Source: Lachnospiraceae bacterium
GTDB taxonomy: Bacteria > Bacillota > Clostridia > Lachnospirales > Lachnospiraceae
Direction of reading: 5' to 3'
DNA length: 64,000 bases
NCBI GenBank assembly: GCA_029338735.1
Contig: JAQYAY010000020.1
Span: 1-64,000 of the forward strand
Part shown: positions 8,777-17,439 of the stretch, piece by piece
Numbering within the stretch: position 1 is the first letter of the stretch
Layout of the letters: each line of letters starts with the position of its first letter
Made by a program: the position numbers and the translations under genes
The notes under the pieces: generated by a model
Seen by the model: only the letters and a program-made list of their open reading frames with translations
Told to the model about the DNA's origin: nothing
The model's database searches: none

Positions 8777-10297
8777 CTACATCATCATTCTCTGTCCGGC
8801 ATAACCCCTGACTCTGTAAAGAGTTTCATCAAAAATCTCAGGGAAACTGCCGGACACATTTCCGTTATTATCTATTGCATGTTTTAATTCAAGTGACAGT
8901 GCTTTTGCGCCGATAGTCTGTGACGCACGGTACAGAGAGATCAGATCATGAGTTTCAGATACATTCTTCTTAAGTATTGCACTCTTCATTGACTGTGCCG
9001 TCTCAGCAAATAATGACAGCACCCGTCTGTATTCATTATCATCACCCTCATAGAAACTGAGACCTGTATCGGTATCTAACAGACTGTCTTCCTCTTTTAT
9101 CTGTTCACCCTTCCAGAGTGGAAGTCTTATAATGAATTCGCTTCCCCTGCCATATACGCTTTCGATTTTTATGGTTCCATTCATCTTTTTTACAAATGAA
9201 TCTGCAATGGCAAGTCCGAGACCGGTTCCTCTGATATGAGAATTTTTCTCTTTATAGAGATTATCATATCTCATAAATATATATGGTATGTCTTCTTTAC
9301 GGATTCCGGTACCGGTATCTGATATTACAAAGATGAGACCGCCATCTGTGGCTTCGCTTACATATAGACGTGCAAGCCCGGAGCTTGTATATTTGACAGC
9401 ATTACCACAGATGTTTACAAGAATCTGTCTAAGCCTTATATCGTCTCCAAGCCAGATCTCAGGTACTTCGGGGTCGGTAAGGCATTCAAATGTCAGTCCT
9501 TTGTTAGACGCAAGAGGCTTCATCATGAAGGTGATGTCAGATATGACTTCGGAGATATGGAAGCGTCTTTCATTGAATTTCATTCCATTTACATTGAGAT
9601 TTACGAGATCGAAAATGTCTCTTATAAGAAAGGACAGTATTTCTTCTGATGATTCGACCTGAACGGTCCGTTCATATATTGATGGATCGGTGGTTATCTT
9701 CTTTATTTTTCTGGTCATTTCTTTCATCTCTTCAAGAGGTCTGACCATATCATCTGTGATTTCAGCAAAGAGCCTGTTTTTCTCTTCTGTATTCTTTTTA
9801 GCCAGTTCGTTCTGGGCTTTTACCTTCTCCACCATCTCATGCATTCTGCTGTAATTTCGCGATTCAACGATCATGAATACCAGGTATGCGCCTACTGATG
9901 CAAGGGTAGGAGCAATATGGTTTCTGTCATAAAAGCATGAAGTGCAGTATAGGAAGAAACATATGCTTCCGACGGCAACAGAGAGGAGTCTGTTTACCTT
10001 TATATGTTCTTTTGCATAGTAATACGAATATCTGATAAGGAATATCCCCTGTGGAATCCGAATGATCAATGTTAATATATCTGCATCAGTCTGTGACATG
10101 ATGCCATAAGGAACTGTAAGGAGTATAGGAATCTCCGCAAAGCATGTGATGGATAGTGCAATGATCCAGTCTCTGAATTCTCTGCTGTGATCAGCAATAT
10201 CGGCATATCTTGTTATGATCAGAAGAAACAGCGTGAGATCGAATATGCCGGAAGCTATTGCATAATATATATTTGTCTCTACATAGAAAATATTCAT
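8777..10297 (-). CDS. Membrane kinase-like protein with intact ATPase domain but no phospho-acceptor His, plus dead HPt-like tail
   Basis: A 506-residue protein. Residues ~8-145 form about seven membrane helices, then a coiled coil and a DHp-like helix reading EITDDMVRPLEEM, in which the expected acceptor His (SHEIRTP in relatives) is Asp182. The ATPase domain looks complete: N-box NICGNAVKYT (Asn299), G1 DTGTGI (Asp327), G2 GTGLGLAI. The last ~100 residues resemble an HPt domain (LISLYRASQTIGAKALS), but the position of the phospho-His is Ile453 and the following Lys-Gly is Tyr-Arg. It should bind ATP but cannot phosphorylate itself at the usual site. Its ATG overlaps the stop of the upstream gene (ATGA), which encodes the missing His. 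The two probably act as a heteromeric kinase (inference). Confidence 0.85.
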   Translation of the reverse strand: MNIFYVETNIYYAIASGIFDLTLFLLIITRYADIADHSREFRDWIIALSITCFAEIPILLTVPYGIMSQTDADILTLIIRIPQGIFLIRYSYYYAKEHIKVNRLLSVAVGSICFFLYCTSCFYDRNHIAPTLASVGAYLVFMIVESRNYSRMHEMVEKVKAQNELAKKNTEEKNRLFAEITDDMVRPLEEMKEMTRKIKKITTDPSIYERTVQVESSEEILSFLIRDIFDLVNLNVNGMKFNERRFHISEVISDITFMMKPLASNKGLTFECLTDPEVPEIWLGDDIRLRQILVNICGNAVKYTSSGLARLYVSEATDGGLIFVISDTGTGIRKEDIPYIFMRYDNLYKEKNSHIRGTGLGLAIADSFVKKMNGTIKIESVYGRGSEFIIRLPLWKGEQIKEEDSLLDTDTGLSFYEGDDNEYRRVLSLFAETAQSMKSAILKKNVSETHDLISLYRASQTIGAKALSLELKHAIDNNGNVSGSFPEIFDETLYRVRGYAGQRMMM

Positions 10298-11229
10298 GAT
10301 TTCGATTCCTTTTCTGCTCTGGCATCTTCGAGGACATTGTTTACAACAGTGAGAACATTTTCTCCTTTTTCTAAGATACTGTCGGCCAGATCCTTTACTT
10401 CAGGCTCATCTGACTCCATTATAATGAGTTTATCCATGCCGATAATAGTGTTTAATGGCTCTTTGATCTCATGTGTCATTCCTGCAAACAGATCATTTTT
10501 CTGGCGGCTGGATTCACTTGCTTCCTTTTCTGCATCGGCATACTCTTTAATGAGTTCTGCCATGGCACGATAGTCAGGTGTCTCAAGAGTAAAATACAGA
10601 ATGTAAACTGCAATTATTGCCGAAAAATATGATATTGCGAATGATGCCCCGGTGAATATCTGAATGATGCTTCCTGCAATTGATATCACGTAGGCTATCA
10701 GTATTGTCCGGAATTCTGTCCCTGTAAAATCATCATGATGAACAGACATGAGATAAAATGAAAGAGTGACAATAAATATAGGTATTAGAAACCCGCCAAT
10801 TAAACGTATGGAATTCCTGACCGGTGTAAAGGTATCCGTACTAAAGAACATATTAAGGGCTAGTGTGCCGGTACACAGAATAAGTGACATTATAACTGTT
10901 CTTTTGAGTACCCTTATATCATCCGACGGTTTCATATATGCAATTATGTAGCAGAAAAGAGAGTATGAAATGAGCACGAAACAGTAGTAGTTTAATGTAC
11001 TTGACAGCCTCTTTAGCATTTCAGGCAGTGAAGATACTTTTACGATATAGATATTGGCTATATCCAGAATGTCAGATAAAGTGACGAGATATACGAGGAT
11101 CCTGAACTGCCTTAAGCTCTTTTTACGATTGAAAAACAAGTATAATGACAGTATTATTCCAAAAAATGCTGCGGTAAGTTCAAGATATATATTTGATTCT
11201 GCCGTGATGGACGTTGCTACTTTGTACAT
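10294..11229 (-). CDS. Membrane sensor ending after the DHp (HisKA) domain, with acceptor His but no ATPase domain
   Basis: A 311-residue protein. About seven membrane helices (residues 15-212) precede an ETPDY linker and coiled coil, then a normal DHp hairpin with His253 in MTHEIKEPLNTIIG. It stops right after the second DHp helix, where a histidine kinase would have ~150 residues of ATPase domain. The membrane domain resembles those of the 1848 and 8777 genes (each begins with an N-I-Y/W pattern), so the three are probably paralogues. It is coupled by ATGA to the gene supplying an intact ATPase domain. It has its own promoter (TTGACA-N17-TAGAAT) and a GGAG ribosome binding site. A simple truncation is possible, but the coupling and complementary losses argue for a split kinase. 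Confidence 0.8.
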   Translation of the reverse strand: MYKVATSITAESNIYLELTAAFFGIILSLYLFFNRKKSLRQFRILVYLVTLSDILDIANIYIVKVSSLPEMLKRLSSTLNYYCFVLISYSLFCYIIAYMKPSDDIRVLKRTVIMSLILCTGTLALNMFFSTDTFTPVRNSIRLIGGFLIPIFIVTLSFYLMSVHHDDFTGTEFRTILIAYVISIAGSIIQIFTGASFAISYFSAIIAVYILYFTLETPDYRAMAELIKEYADAEKEASESSRQKNDLFAGMTHEIKEPLNTIIGMDKLIIMESDEPEVKDLADSILEKGENVLTVVNNVLEDARAEKESKS

Positions 11230-11266
11230 CAGTCACTTACTCCTTCCTATAATGATACTTATTAAT

Positions 11267-11295
11267 ATTCTATTAATTAATCATCGCTATGTCAA
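11267..11295 (-). promoter_or_regulatory. Sigma-A promoter for the split kinase operon
   Basis: On the minus strand TTGACA (11295-11290) and TAGAAT (11272-11267) are separated by 17 bases, about 40 bases upstream of the start at 11229. It diverges from the promoter of the AAA+ gene, with about 20 bases between the two -35 boxes. Confidence 0.7.
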
Positions 11296-11316
11296 TGAAA
11301 ACATCTGTCTACATGC

Positions 11317-11345
11317 TTGACGTTATGGTGGTATTCCGTTACAAT
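11317..11345 (+). promoter_or_regulatory. Sigma-A promoter for the Lon-like AAA+ gene
   Basis: TTGACG (11317-11322) and TACAAT (11340-11345) are separated by 17 bases. The predicted transcript would start near 11352, shortly before AGGAG (11367-11371) and ATG 11377. Confidence 0.7.
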
Positions 11346-11376
11346 CCATTGTTGAAAAGTATAGACAGGAGAAATC

Positions 11377-13008
11377 ATGCGAAGCCTTGAATTTGAAGAT
11401 GTATTAAAAGAAAAAAATCTCGTCTTTGCCGAGTTTATCGATGAAGAGCAGAAACAGGAATTAAGGGATTTCTGGCATCAGCTGCGAGAAGAGAAGAAAG
11501 ATAATATCAGCGGAGCAGAGGTAGATGAGGTACTGTCGAGCTATATAAAGCTTGGCCTCTTAAAAAAGTCAGGGACAAAGAACAAAGATGATGAGCATGA
11601 TGGACCTGCCATGATGCCTCCTGTGGAAAATACTGACACCATCATGATTCTGTCTGCTCCTGAGCAGAAGAATGTGACGAAGCTTTCAGGTGGTTTTTCG
11701 CAGACAGGAAATTCTTTTGTATTTGAGTATAAAATTGGAGAAAAATTATTTACTCTTGATGTGACAGGGCTTGATGTAAGATATAAAAAGCTCCTGACAT
11801 TTTTCTCTACGAGCCATGCTGCGCTTAAGATTACCGGAAGAGTGACGTCGTTTGGATTTGCAGTGTCGAAGATACGAGGCGGTGAATCGATGGAAAGCGA
11901 TTCACTGAAGCCTGTCTCAGCCAACCTGATCAGGACAATGGTAGAGAGACTTCGCAATTCGCAGATAGTGACGCAGAATTCTGACAATGACAGAATTACA
12001 CCGATTACCAGAATTCCTGAACTACGTGACTATGTGAGCTGTATGGAGGATACACTTCCTGATAATATCAGGGACTGGGCGTATTCTACTCTGAGGCTTC
12101 TTGATGATGACACGATAGGTGCTGATGAGAAGCGTCATGCCCAGCACGCTCTTTCCCTCATGATGAGTGTGCAGTGGAAGACAAGTCATTTCGAGCCGGT
12201 AGATCCGCACGAGGCCAGACGTATCCTTGATGAAGAACTGTACGGTCTTGAAGAGGTAAAGCAGAGGGTCATTGAGACTATTATTCAGATCAACAGGACT
12301 CATACGCTTCCGTTCTACGGGCTTCTTCTCGTAGGACCGGCAGGGACAGGAAAGTCACAGATAGCATATGCAGTCGCGAAGATTCTGCGTATGCCGTGGG
12401 CGGTTCTTGATATGAGTACGGTCACAGATCCGAATGCCCTGACAGGAAGTTCGAGAATATATGTGAATGCAAGGACAGGACGTATCATGGACGCCTTCGT
12501 GAAGGCAGGCACGTCGAATGTCGTATTCGTCATCAATGAACTGGACAAGGCAGATTCGAATACGTCTAATGGCAATTCAGCAGATTCACTTCTTACGCTT
12601 TTTGATAATCTGGGCTTTACCGACAATTATATGGAGTGCGCTATCCCTACAAATGGCGTTTATCCTATAGCGACAGCCAATGATATCACAAAGATTTCCG
12701 GACCTCTCCAGTCCCGCTTTGCAGTGATAGAGATCCCTGATTATACACCGAAGGAAAAGAAAATTATTTTCCGTGACTACTCGATGCCAAAGATCCTGAA
12801 GCACCTGGGCATGAAGCCTGAAGAGTGCTCGCTTACGGATACGGCGATTGACCGTATCATAGAGCATTTCCATAATGCACCGGGATGTCGTGACCTGGAG
12901 CAGGCAGCAGAGCACCTTGCAGCACATGCACTCTATGAGATAGAGGCGACGGGCAAAAAGACCATCAGATTTAATGAGGGACAGGTGACGAGGATTCTTG
13001 GCCTATAG
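11377..13008 (+). CDS. Lon-like AAA+ ATPase without protease domain
   Basis: A 543-residue soluble protein. The first ~270 residues have no recognised fold. The C-terminal half matches the Lon AAA+ module: LDEELYGLEEVKQRV, Walker A GPAGTGKS, a sensor-type ATAND, LQSRFAVIEIPDYT, and a Lon-type alpha-helical lid (APGCRDLEQAAEHLAAHAL). The protein ends there, with no Ser-Lys Lon protease domain. The Walker B reads VVFVINELDK, with Asn where the Mg-coordinating Asp is expected, while the catalytic Glu remains. It could unfold or remodel a partner, or be a slow ATPase acting as a switch. It is divergent from the split-kinase operon across a compact shared promoter region. No terminator was seen after it. 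Confidence 0.75.
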   Translation: MRSLEFEDVLKEKNLVFAEFIDEEQKQELRDFWHQLREEKKDNISGAEVDEVLSSYIKLGLLKKSGTKNKDDEHDGPAMMPPVENTDTIMILSAPEQKNVTKLSGGFSQTGNSFVFEYKIGEKLFTLDVTGLDVRYKKLLTFFSTSHAALKITGRVTSFGFAVSKIRGGESMESDSLKPVSANLIRTMVERLRNSQIVTQNSDNDRITPITRIPELRDYVSCMEDTLPDNIRDWAYSTLRLLDDDTIGADEKRHAQHALSLMMSVQWKTSHFEPVDPHEARRILDEELYGLEEVKQRVIETIIQINRTHTLPFYGLLLVGPAGTGKSQIAYAVAKILRMPWAVLDMSTVTDPNALTGSSRIYVNARTGRIMDAFVKAGTSNVVFVINELDKADSNTSNGNSADSLLTLFDNLGFTDNYMECAIPTNGVYPIATANDITKISGPLQSRFAVIEIPDYTPKEKKIIFRDYSMPKILKHLGMKPEECSLTDTAIDRIIEHFHNAPGCRDLEQAAEHLAAHALYEIEATGKKTIRFNEGQVTRILGL

Positions 13009-13043
13009 TATACAAAAACATACAAAATTATCCCGATTGACTA

Positions 13044-13071
13044 TTACTTTTATGTGCAAAAGTGATATAAT
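13044..13071 (+). promoter_or_regulatory. Extended -10 promoter for the rnf operon
   Basis: TGATATAAT (13063-13071) is a textbook extended -10 (TGNTATAAT). A weak TTACTT -35 sits 16 bases upstream (13044-13049). An identical TGATATAAT is found before the iron-sulfur oxidoreductase gene at 18349-18357. Confidence 0.6.
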
Positions 13072-13086
13072 ACTTTCGTATGTAAG

Positions 13087-13116
13087 GTGATTTTAATGGA
13101 AAATCACAAAAAATAA
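13087..13116 (+). promoter_or_regulatory. rnf leader: 8-bp hairpin containing a six-codon ORF
   Basis: GTGATTTT (13087-13094) and AAAATCAC (13100-13107) form a perfect stem with a 5-base loop in the 5' leader of rnfC. An ATG inside it (13096) opens a tiny frame, MENHKK, ending at 13116, with AAGGTG six bases upstream. The hairpin would hide this start. Whether it is translated is unknown. Confidence 0.35.
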
Positions 13117-13137
13117 GTAGGAAAGTGGGGTAACTGA

Positions 13138-14481
13138 ATGAGCCTTAGAACATTCAAAGGCGGAGTCCATCCCTTTGAAGGCAAGGATCTGTCAAAGTCC
13201 AAGCCTGTCAAGGATCTTCTCCCTCAGGGCGAGCTGGTATTTCCGGTATCTCAGCATATCGGTGCGCCGGCAAAGCCTCTTGTAGCAAAGGGAGATACAG
13301 TGCTTCGTGGTCAGAAGATCGCAGAAGCAGGTGGCTTCGTTTCATCACCAATTTATTCCTCGGTTTCAGGTACCGTCAAGGGTATCGAGAAGAGACGGAC
13401 AGCGACAGGAGACATGGTTGATTCCATCATCATTGAGAGCGATGGCAATTTCATGGAGGTCGGGTTCCACGAGACTGAGGATGTCAGCAAATTATCCAGA
13501 GAAGACATCATTAAAAAAATTCAGGATGCAGGAGTTGTCGGAATGGGCGGTGCCGGTTTCCCGACACATGTGAAGCTTTCTCCGAAGGATCCTGACAAGA
13601 TTGACTACATAATTGCGAACTGTGCTGAATGTGAGCCATATCTGACGAGTGATTATCGTGAGATGGTAGAAGAGCCTGAGAAGCTGATCGAAGGAATGAA
13701 AATAGTCCTTCAGCTCTTCCCTAATGCAAAGGGTGTATTTGCAATTGAGAATAACAAGTCTGACTGCATTGAACAGATCGGTAATCTGATAAAAGATGAC
13801 GAAAAGCTGTCAGTTCAGCCTCTTCTCACAAAGTATCCTCAGGGCGGTGAGAGACAGCTGATCCATGCAGTCACAGGACGTGACATCAATTCAAAGATGC
13901 TCCCGGCTGATGCAGGATGCATAGTAGACAATGTGGCTACACTGATGGCTATTTACGATGCTGTAAAGCTCGGCATTCCTGTGATGAACAGAGTATTTAC
14001 TGTGACAGGTGATGCAGTCTGTGAGCCGCGCAATTTCCGTATCTGTATAGGCACGAGCTATCAGGAACTGCTTGATGCGGCAGGCGGTCTCATTCATGAA
14101 GCAAAGAAAGAGATAAGCGGAGGCCCTATGATGGGATTCGCTCTCTATGGACTTGATGTACCGACTACGAAGACGACATCAGCTCTTTTATGCCTTACCG
14201 AGGATGCGGCAAGCGAATATGAAGAGACAGCATGTATCAACTGCGGACGATGCGTCGAGGCATGTCCTGAGGGCCTTGTTCCGTCCAGACTTGCTGATTT
14301 CTCAAAGCATGGTCAGAAGGAAGAATTCGAGCACTGGTATGGACTCGAGTGTGTGGAATGCGGCAGCTGCAGTTATGGCTGTCCGGCAAGACGCCCTCTT
14401 GCACAGTATATCAAGACCATGAAGAAACAGGTTCTTGCAGACAAGAAGAAAGCTGCTGCGGCAGCAAAGGATAAGAAGTGA
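13138..14481 (+). CDS. rnfC: Rnf electron transport complex subunit C
   Basis: A 447-residue peripheral subunit that carries NADH/FMN-linked electron transfer in the Rnf complex, which couples ferredoxin:NAD+ oxidoreduction to Na+ or H+ pumping. Visible features are an N-terminal barrel-sandwich region (GGVHPFEGKDLS), a glycine-rich nucleotide-binding segment GVVGMGGAGFPTHVK, an SLBB-type stretch, and two [4Fe-4S] motifs near the C-terminus (CINCGRCVEACP and CVECGSCSYGCP). The Ala/Lys-rich C-terminus is typical. It is the first gene of a six-gene operon in the order C-D-G-E-A-B. The ribosome binding site is a weak GTGGGG. A hairpin and mini-ORF lie in the leader. Confidence 0.96.
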   Translation: MSLRTFKGGVHPFEGKDLSKSKPVKDLLPQGELVFPVSQHIGAPAKPLVAKGDTVLRGQKIAEAGGFVSSPIYSSVSGTVKGIEKRRTATGDMVDSIIIESDGNFMEVGFHETEDVSKLSREDIIKKIQDAGVVGMGGAGFPTHVKLSPKDPDKIDYIIANCAECEPYLTSDYREMVEEPEKLIEGMKIVLQLFPNAKGVFAIENNKSDCIEQIGNLIKDDEKLSVQPLLTKYPQGGERQLIHAVTGRDINSKMLPADAGCIVDNVATLMAIYDAVKLGIPVMNRVFTVTGDAVCEPRNFRICIGTSYQELLDAAGGLIHEAKKEISGGPMMGFALYGLDVPTTKTTSALLCLTEDAASEYEETACINCGRCVEACPEGLVPSRLADFSKHGQKEEFEHWYGLECVECGSCSYGCPARRPLAQYIKTMKKQVLADKKKAAAAAKDKK

Positions 14482-14491
14482 GGTGAGTGAA

Positions 14492-15475
14492 GTGAGTGAA
14501 ACAGAAGAAAAGAAAATACCTAACGTTACTTCCTCCCCACATGTGAGGGCAAAGGATGATACACAGCGAATTATGGCATATGTGATCATCGCATTGCTGC
14601 CGGCAACAGTATTCGGAGTATTCAATTTCGGAATAAAGGCACTGCTCATCATTGTATCGACAGTTGCAGCAAGTGTTCTGTCCGAGTACATCTATTGCAG
14701 GATAGTCCATAAGAAGAATACGACGAGAGACCTATCAGCAGTTGTTACCGGATTGCTGCTTGCACTGAATCTGCCGAGCTCGGCACCTATCTGGCTTGGA
14801 ATCCTGGGCGGCGCATTCGCCATCATCATTGTAAAGGAACTGTTCGGAGGCCTGGGTCAGAACTTCATGAACCCGGCACTCGGTGCGAGATGCTTCCTGC
14901 TCATTTCATTCGCAGGACTCATGACAGATTTCTCTGATTATCCGGGATTTCAGGATACATTCGGAGGCGCCACACCGCTTGCTACCTTAAAGGCTGGTAA
15001 GAGCGTAGATACGATGCGCCTTATCCTTGGAAATATTCCGGGAACAATTGGTGAGACTTCAATGATAGCAATTGTTATAGGAGCTATCTTCCTCATCCTT
15101 ATGGGTGTTATTACTTTAAGGATTCCAGGAACATACATCCTGACTTTTGCTGTTTTTACAATTATTTTTGGCGGACATGGATTCGATATGAATTTCCTTG
15201 TGAGCGAGCTTGCAGGCGGCGGACTGATGCTCGGTGCATTTTTCATGGCTACCGACTATGTCACGAGCCCGATCACTCCAAGCGGACAGATTATATATGG
15301 AATCCTGCTCGGCGTGATGACAGGAATCTTCAGATTCTTCGGTTCATCTGCTGAGGGTGTTTCATATGCCATCATATTCTCCAACCTGTTTGTACCTCTT
15401 ATCGAGAAGGCTACAATTCCAAGAGCATTCGGAATCAGGAAAGAGAAGAAGGCAAAGAAAGCTAAGGAGGCGTGA
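14492..15475 (+). CDS. rnfD: Rnf electron transport complex subunit D
   Basis: A membrane subunit of 327 residues. I chose GTG 14492 because GAGGTGAG lies 5 bases upstream; the ATG at 14435 would overlap rnfC by 47 bases and add residues unlike RnfD. The N-terminus VTSSPHVRAKDDTQRIM is the conserved RnfD start. Multiple membrane helices follow. The FMN-attachment motif FGGATPLATLK carries the Thr that is flavinylated through a phosphoester bond, normally by ApbE, for which a gene lies at 33122-34147. It is immediately downstream of rnfC, and its stop lies just before rnfG. Confidence 0.95.
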   Translation: MSETEEKKIPNVTSSPHVRAKDDTQRIMAYVIIALLPATVFGVFNFGIKALLIIVSTVAASVLSEYIYCRIVHKKNTTRDLSAVVTGLLLALNLPSSAPIWLGILGGAFAIIIVKELFGGLGQNFMNPALGARCFLLISFAGLMTDFSDYPGFQDTFGGATPLATLKAGKSVDTMRLILGNIPGTIGETSMIAIVIGAIFLILMGVITLRIPGTYILTFAVFTIIFGGHGFDMNFLVSELAGGGLMLGAFFMATDYVTSPITPSGQIIYGILLGVMTGIFRFFGSSAEGVSYAIIFSNLFVPLIEKATIPRAFGIRKEKKAKKAKEA

Positions 15476-15477
15476 GT

Positions 15478-16089
15478 ATGAATGATAAGAAATCAATCCT
15501 TCGTGACGCAATGAGACTTACAGTGATCACGCTTGTCTCAGGACTTCTTTTAGGACTTGTATATCAGATCACTCTGAAGCCTCGTAATGCTGCAGCTGCA
15601 AAAGCTACGAATGACGCATACAAGGCAGTATTTGAGGATGCAGCCAGCTTCAAGGACTATGCTGACTTTGATGCTGACAAAGCAACGGCTCTTGTGAAAA
15701 AGGCCGGATATGACAATATTTCAATATCAGCCTGTGTCGAAGCTGATGACAAGAGCGGCAAATCACTCGGATATGTCATCACTGTTGTGACAAAGAGCTA
15801 TGGCGGCAATGCTACCTTCTCAATGGGTGTCACTAATGATGGCAAGATGAACGGATACAAGATAACTGATATTTCTGATACACCGGGACTTGGAATGAAG
15901 TCAACAGAACCGAAGTTCATGGATCAGTTCAAGGGTATCTCAATCGGTAAATATACTGTGACAAAGGGCACACCTGGTGACAATGAGATTCAGGCCATCA
16001 GTGGTGCGACTATCACATCACGCGCCATCACAAATGGTGTAGATGCCGGATTTGAATATTTCAAGAGTATAGCAGGAGGTGAGCAGTAA
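15478..16089 (+). CDS. rnfG: Rnf electron transport complex subunit G
   Basis: A 203-residue subunit with one N-terminal membrane helix and an extracytoplasmic FMN-binding domain. The start at ATG 15478 is supported by AAGGAGG seven bases upstream; the GTG at 15472 is too close to it. The motif AISGATITSRAIT holds the Thr (SGAT) that receives covalent FMN from ApbE. PGLGMKSTEPKF is also conserved in RnfG/NqrC. It ends with a TAATG overlap into rnfE. Confidence 0.95.
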   Translation: MNDKKSILRDAMRLTVITLVSGLLLGLVYQITLKPRNAAAAKATNDAYKAVFEDAASFKDYADFDADKATALVKKAGYDNISISACVEADDKSGKSLGYVITVVTKSYGGNATFSMGVTNDGKMNGYKITDISDTPGLGMKSTEPKFMDQFKGISIGKYTVTKGTPGDNEIQAISGATITSRAITNGVDAGFEYFKSIAGGEQ

Positions 16090-16850
16090 TGGATAGTCCG
16101 AAGGAAAGACTATATAATGGTATCGTTAAGGAAAATCCTATATTTGTCCTCGTGCTTGGTATCTGTCCTACACTTGCTGTAACGACATCAGCCATGAACG
16201 GACTCGGGATGGGACTTTCTACTACGGTCGTTCTTGCATTATCTAATGCACTTATTTCAGCACTCAGGAAGATGATTCCGGATCGTGTACGTATGCCGGC
16301 ATTCATCGTAGTTGTTGCATCGTTTGTGACTATAGTGCAGTTCCTGATACAGGGATATCTGCCGAGCCTGTATGATTCGCTTGGTATCTATATCCCGCTT
16401 ATCGTTGTAAACTGTATCATTCTTGGACGTGCAGAGAGCTATGCATCGAAGAATCCGGTAATCCCGTCACTTTTCGATGGACTTGGAATGGGACTTGGAT
16501 TTACAGTATCCCTTATTTTCATCGGTGCTGTAAGAGAGCTTTTAGGTTCAGGAAGTATTTTCGGAGCACAGATCCTTCCGCTTGCTGACAAGGCAGCCGG
16601 TAAGGCCGGATATACACCGGTTTCAATCTTCGTACTGGCACCTGGAGCATTCTTTATCTTAGCGCTTCTTGTAGTCATCATGAATATCGTAAGGGAGAAG
16701 CAGGCTGCAAAGGGCAAGCCGCTTGCACCTATCCAGAATTCATGCCTGTGCAATGATGAGGATAGTCTTGAGGCAGCTATGGATTCTTCGAATCCTAATG
16801 TAAAAGAAGCTGTTGAGAACCTCAGGGCAAAACAGAAGGAGGCGAAGTAA
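16089..16850 (+). CDS. rnfE: Rnf electron transport complex subunit E
   Basis: A six-helix integral membrane subunit of 253 residues, paralogous to RnfA. The two conserved half-membrane cysteines are present (GICPTLAV and VVNCIILGRAE); with those of RnfA they ligate a membrane-embedded [2Fe-2S] cluster. The C-terminus carries a hydrophilic tail of about 40 residues with a Cys-Leu-Cys (NSCLCNDED) that is longer than I expect for RnfE. The start overlaps the rnfG stop (TAATG). Confidence 0.95.
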   Translation: MDSPKERLYNGIVKENPIFVLVLGICPTLAVTTSAMNGLGMGLSTTVVLALSNALISALRKMIPDRVRMPAFIVVVASFVTIVQFLIQGYLPSLYDSLGIYIPLIVVNCIILGRAESYASKNPVIPSLFDGLGMGLGFTVSLIFIGAVRELLGSGSIFGAQILPLADKAAGKAGYTPVSIFVLAPGAFFILALLVVIMNIVREKQAAKGKPLAPIQNSCLCNDEDSLEAAMDSSNPNVKEAVENLRAKQKEAK

Positions 16851-17426
16851 ATGAGCAATCTGGCACTTATATTTATCGGAGCATTCATTGTAAATAATGT
16901 ACTCCTGAGTCAGTTCCTTGGCCTGTGTTCATTCCTTGGTGTATCGAAGAAGACTTCTACCGCAGTAGGAATGGGCGGAGCCGTAACCTTCGTCATCACG
17001 ATTGCATCGGTCGTGGCAGGACTTCTGTACAAGTACATCCTCGTACCTACAGGATTCGAGTATCTGGATACAATCGTATTCATTCTCGTAATCGCAGCTC
17101 TTGTACAGGTAGTTGAGATGTTCCTTAAGAAGAACGTTCCATCACTGTATCAGGCTCTTGGTGTGTACCTGCCTCTTATCACAACGAACTGTGCAGTACT
17201 TGGTGTTGCACTGAAGAATGTGACAAATAACTACAATATCCTTCAGGGTGTAGTATACGGACTAGGTACAGGTCTTGGATATTTCCTTGCAATCGTAATT
17301 CTTGCAGGTATCCGTGAGAAGTATCAGTACAATGAATACCCGAAGTATTTCAAGGGTACTGCAATGACCCTTATCACTGCCGGACTCATGTCAATAGCAT
17401 TCTTCGGCTTCTCAGGAATGATATAA
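16851..17426 (+). CDS. rnfA: Rnf electron transport complex subunit A
   Basis: A 191-residue, six-helix membrane subunit. It begins directly after the rnfE stop, with AAGGAGG inside the rnfE end. Conserved cysteines in GLCSFLGVSKK and TTNCAVLGVALKN match the [2Fe-2S] ligands shared with RnfE. VYGLGTGLGYFLAI is a typical RnfA helix. Length and sequence are normal for the family. Confidence 0.96.
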   Translation: MSNLALIFIGAFIVNNVLLSQFLGLCSFLGVSKKTSTAVGMGGAVTFVITIASVVAGLLYKYILVPTGFEYLDTIVFILVIAALVQVVEMFLKKNVPSLYQALGVYLPLITTNCAVLGVALKNVTNNYNILQGVVYGLGTGLGYFLAIVILAGIREKYQYNEYPKYFKGTAMTLITAGLMSIAFFGFSGMI

Positions 17427-17439
17427 GGAGGGTATAGGT

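Noticed and set aside
10294..11229. Treating the short kinase gene as a simple truncated pseudogene
   Set aside because: It has a strong promoter and ribosome binding site, a clean DHp end, and translational coupling to a gene with the complementary domain.
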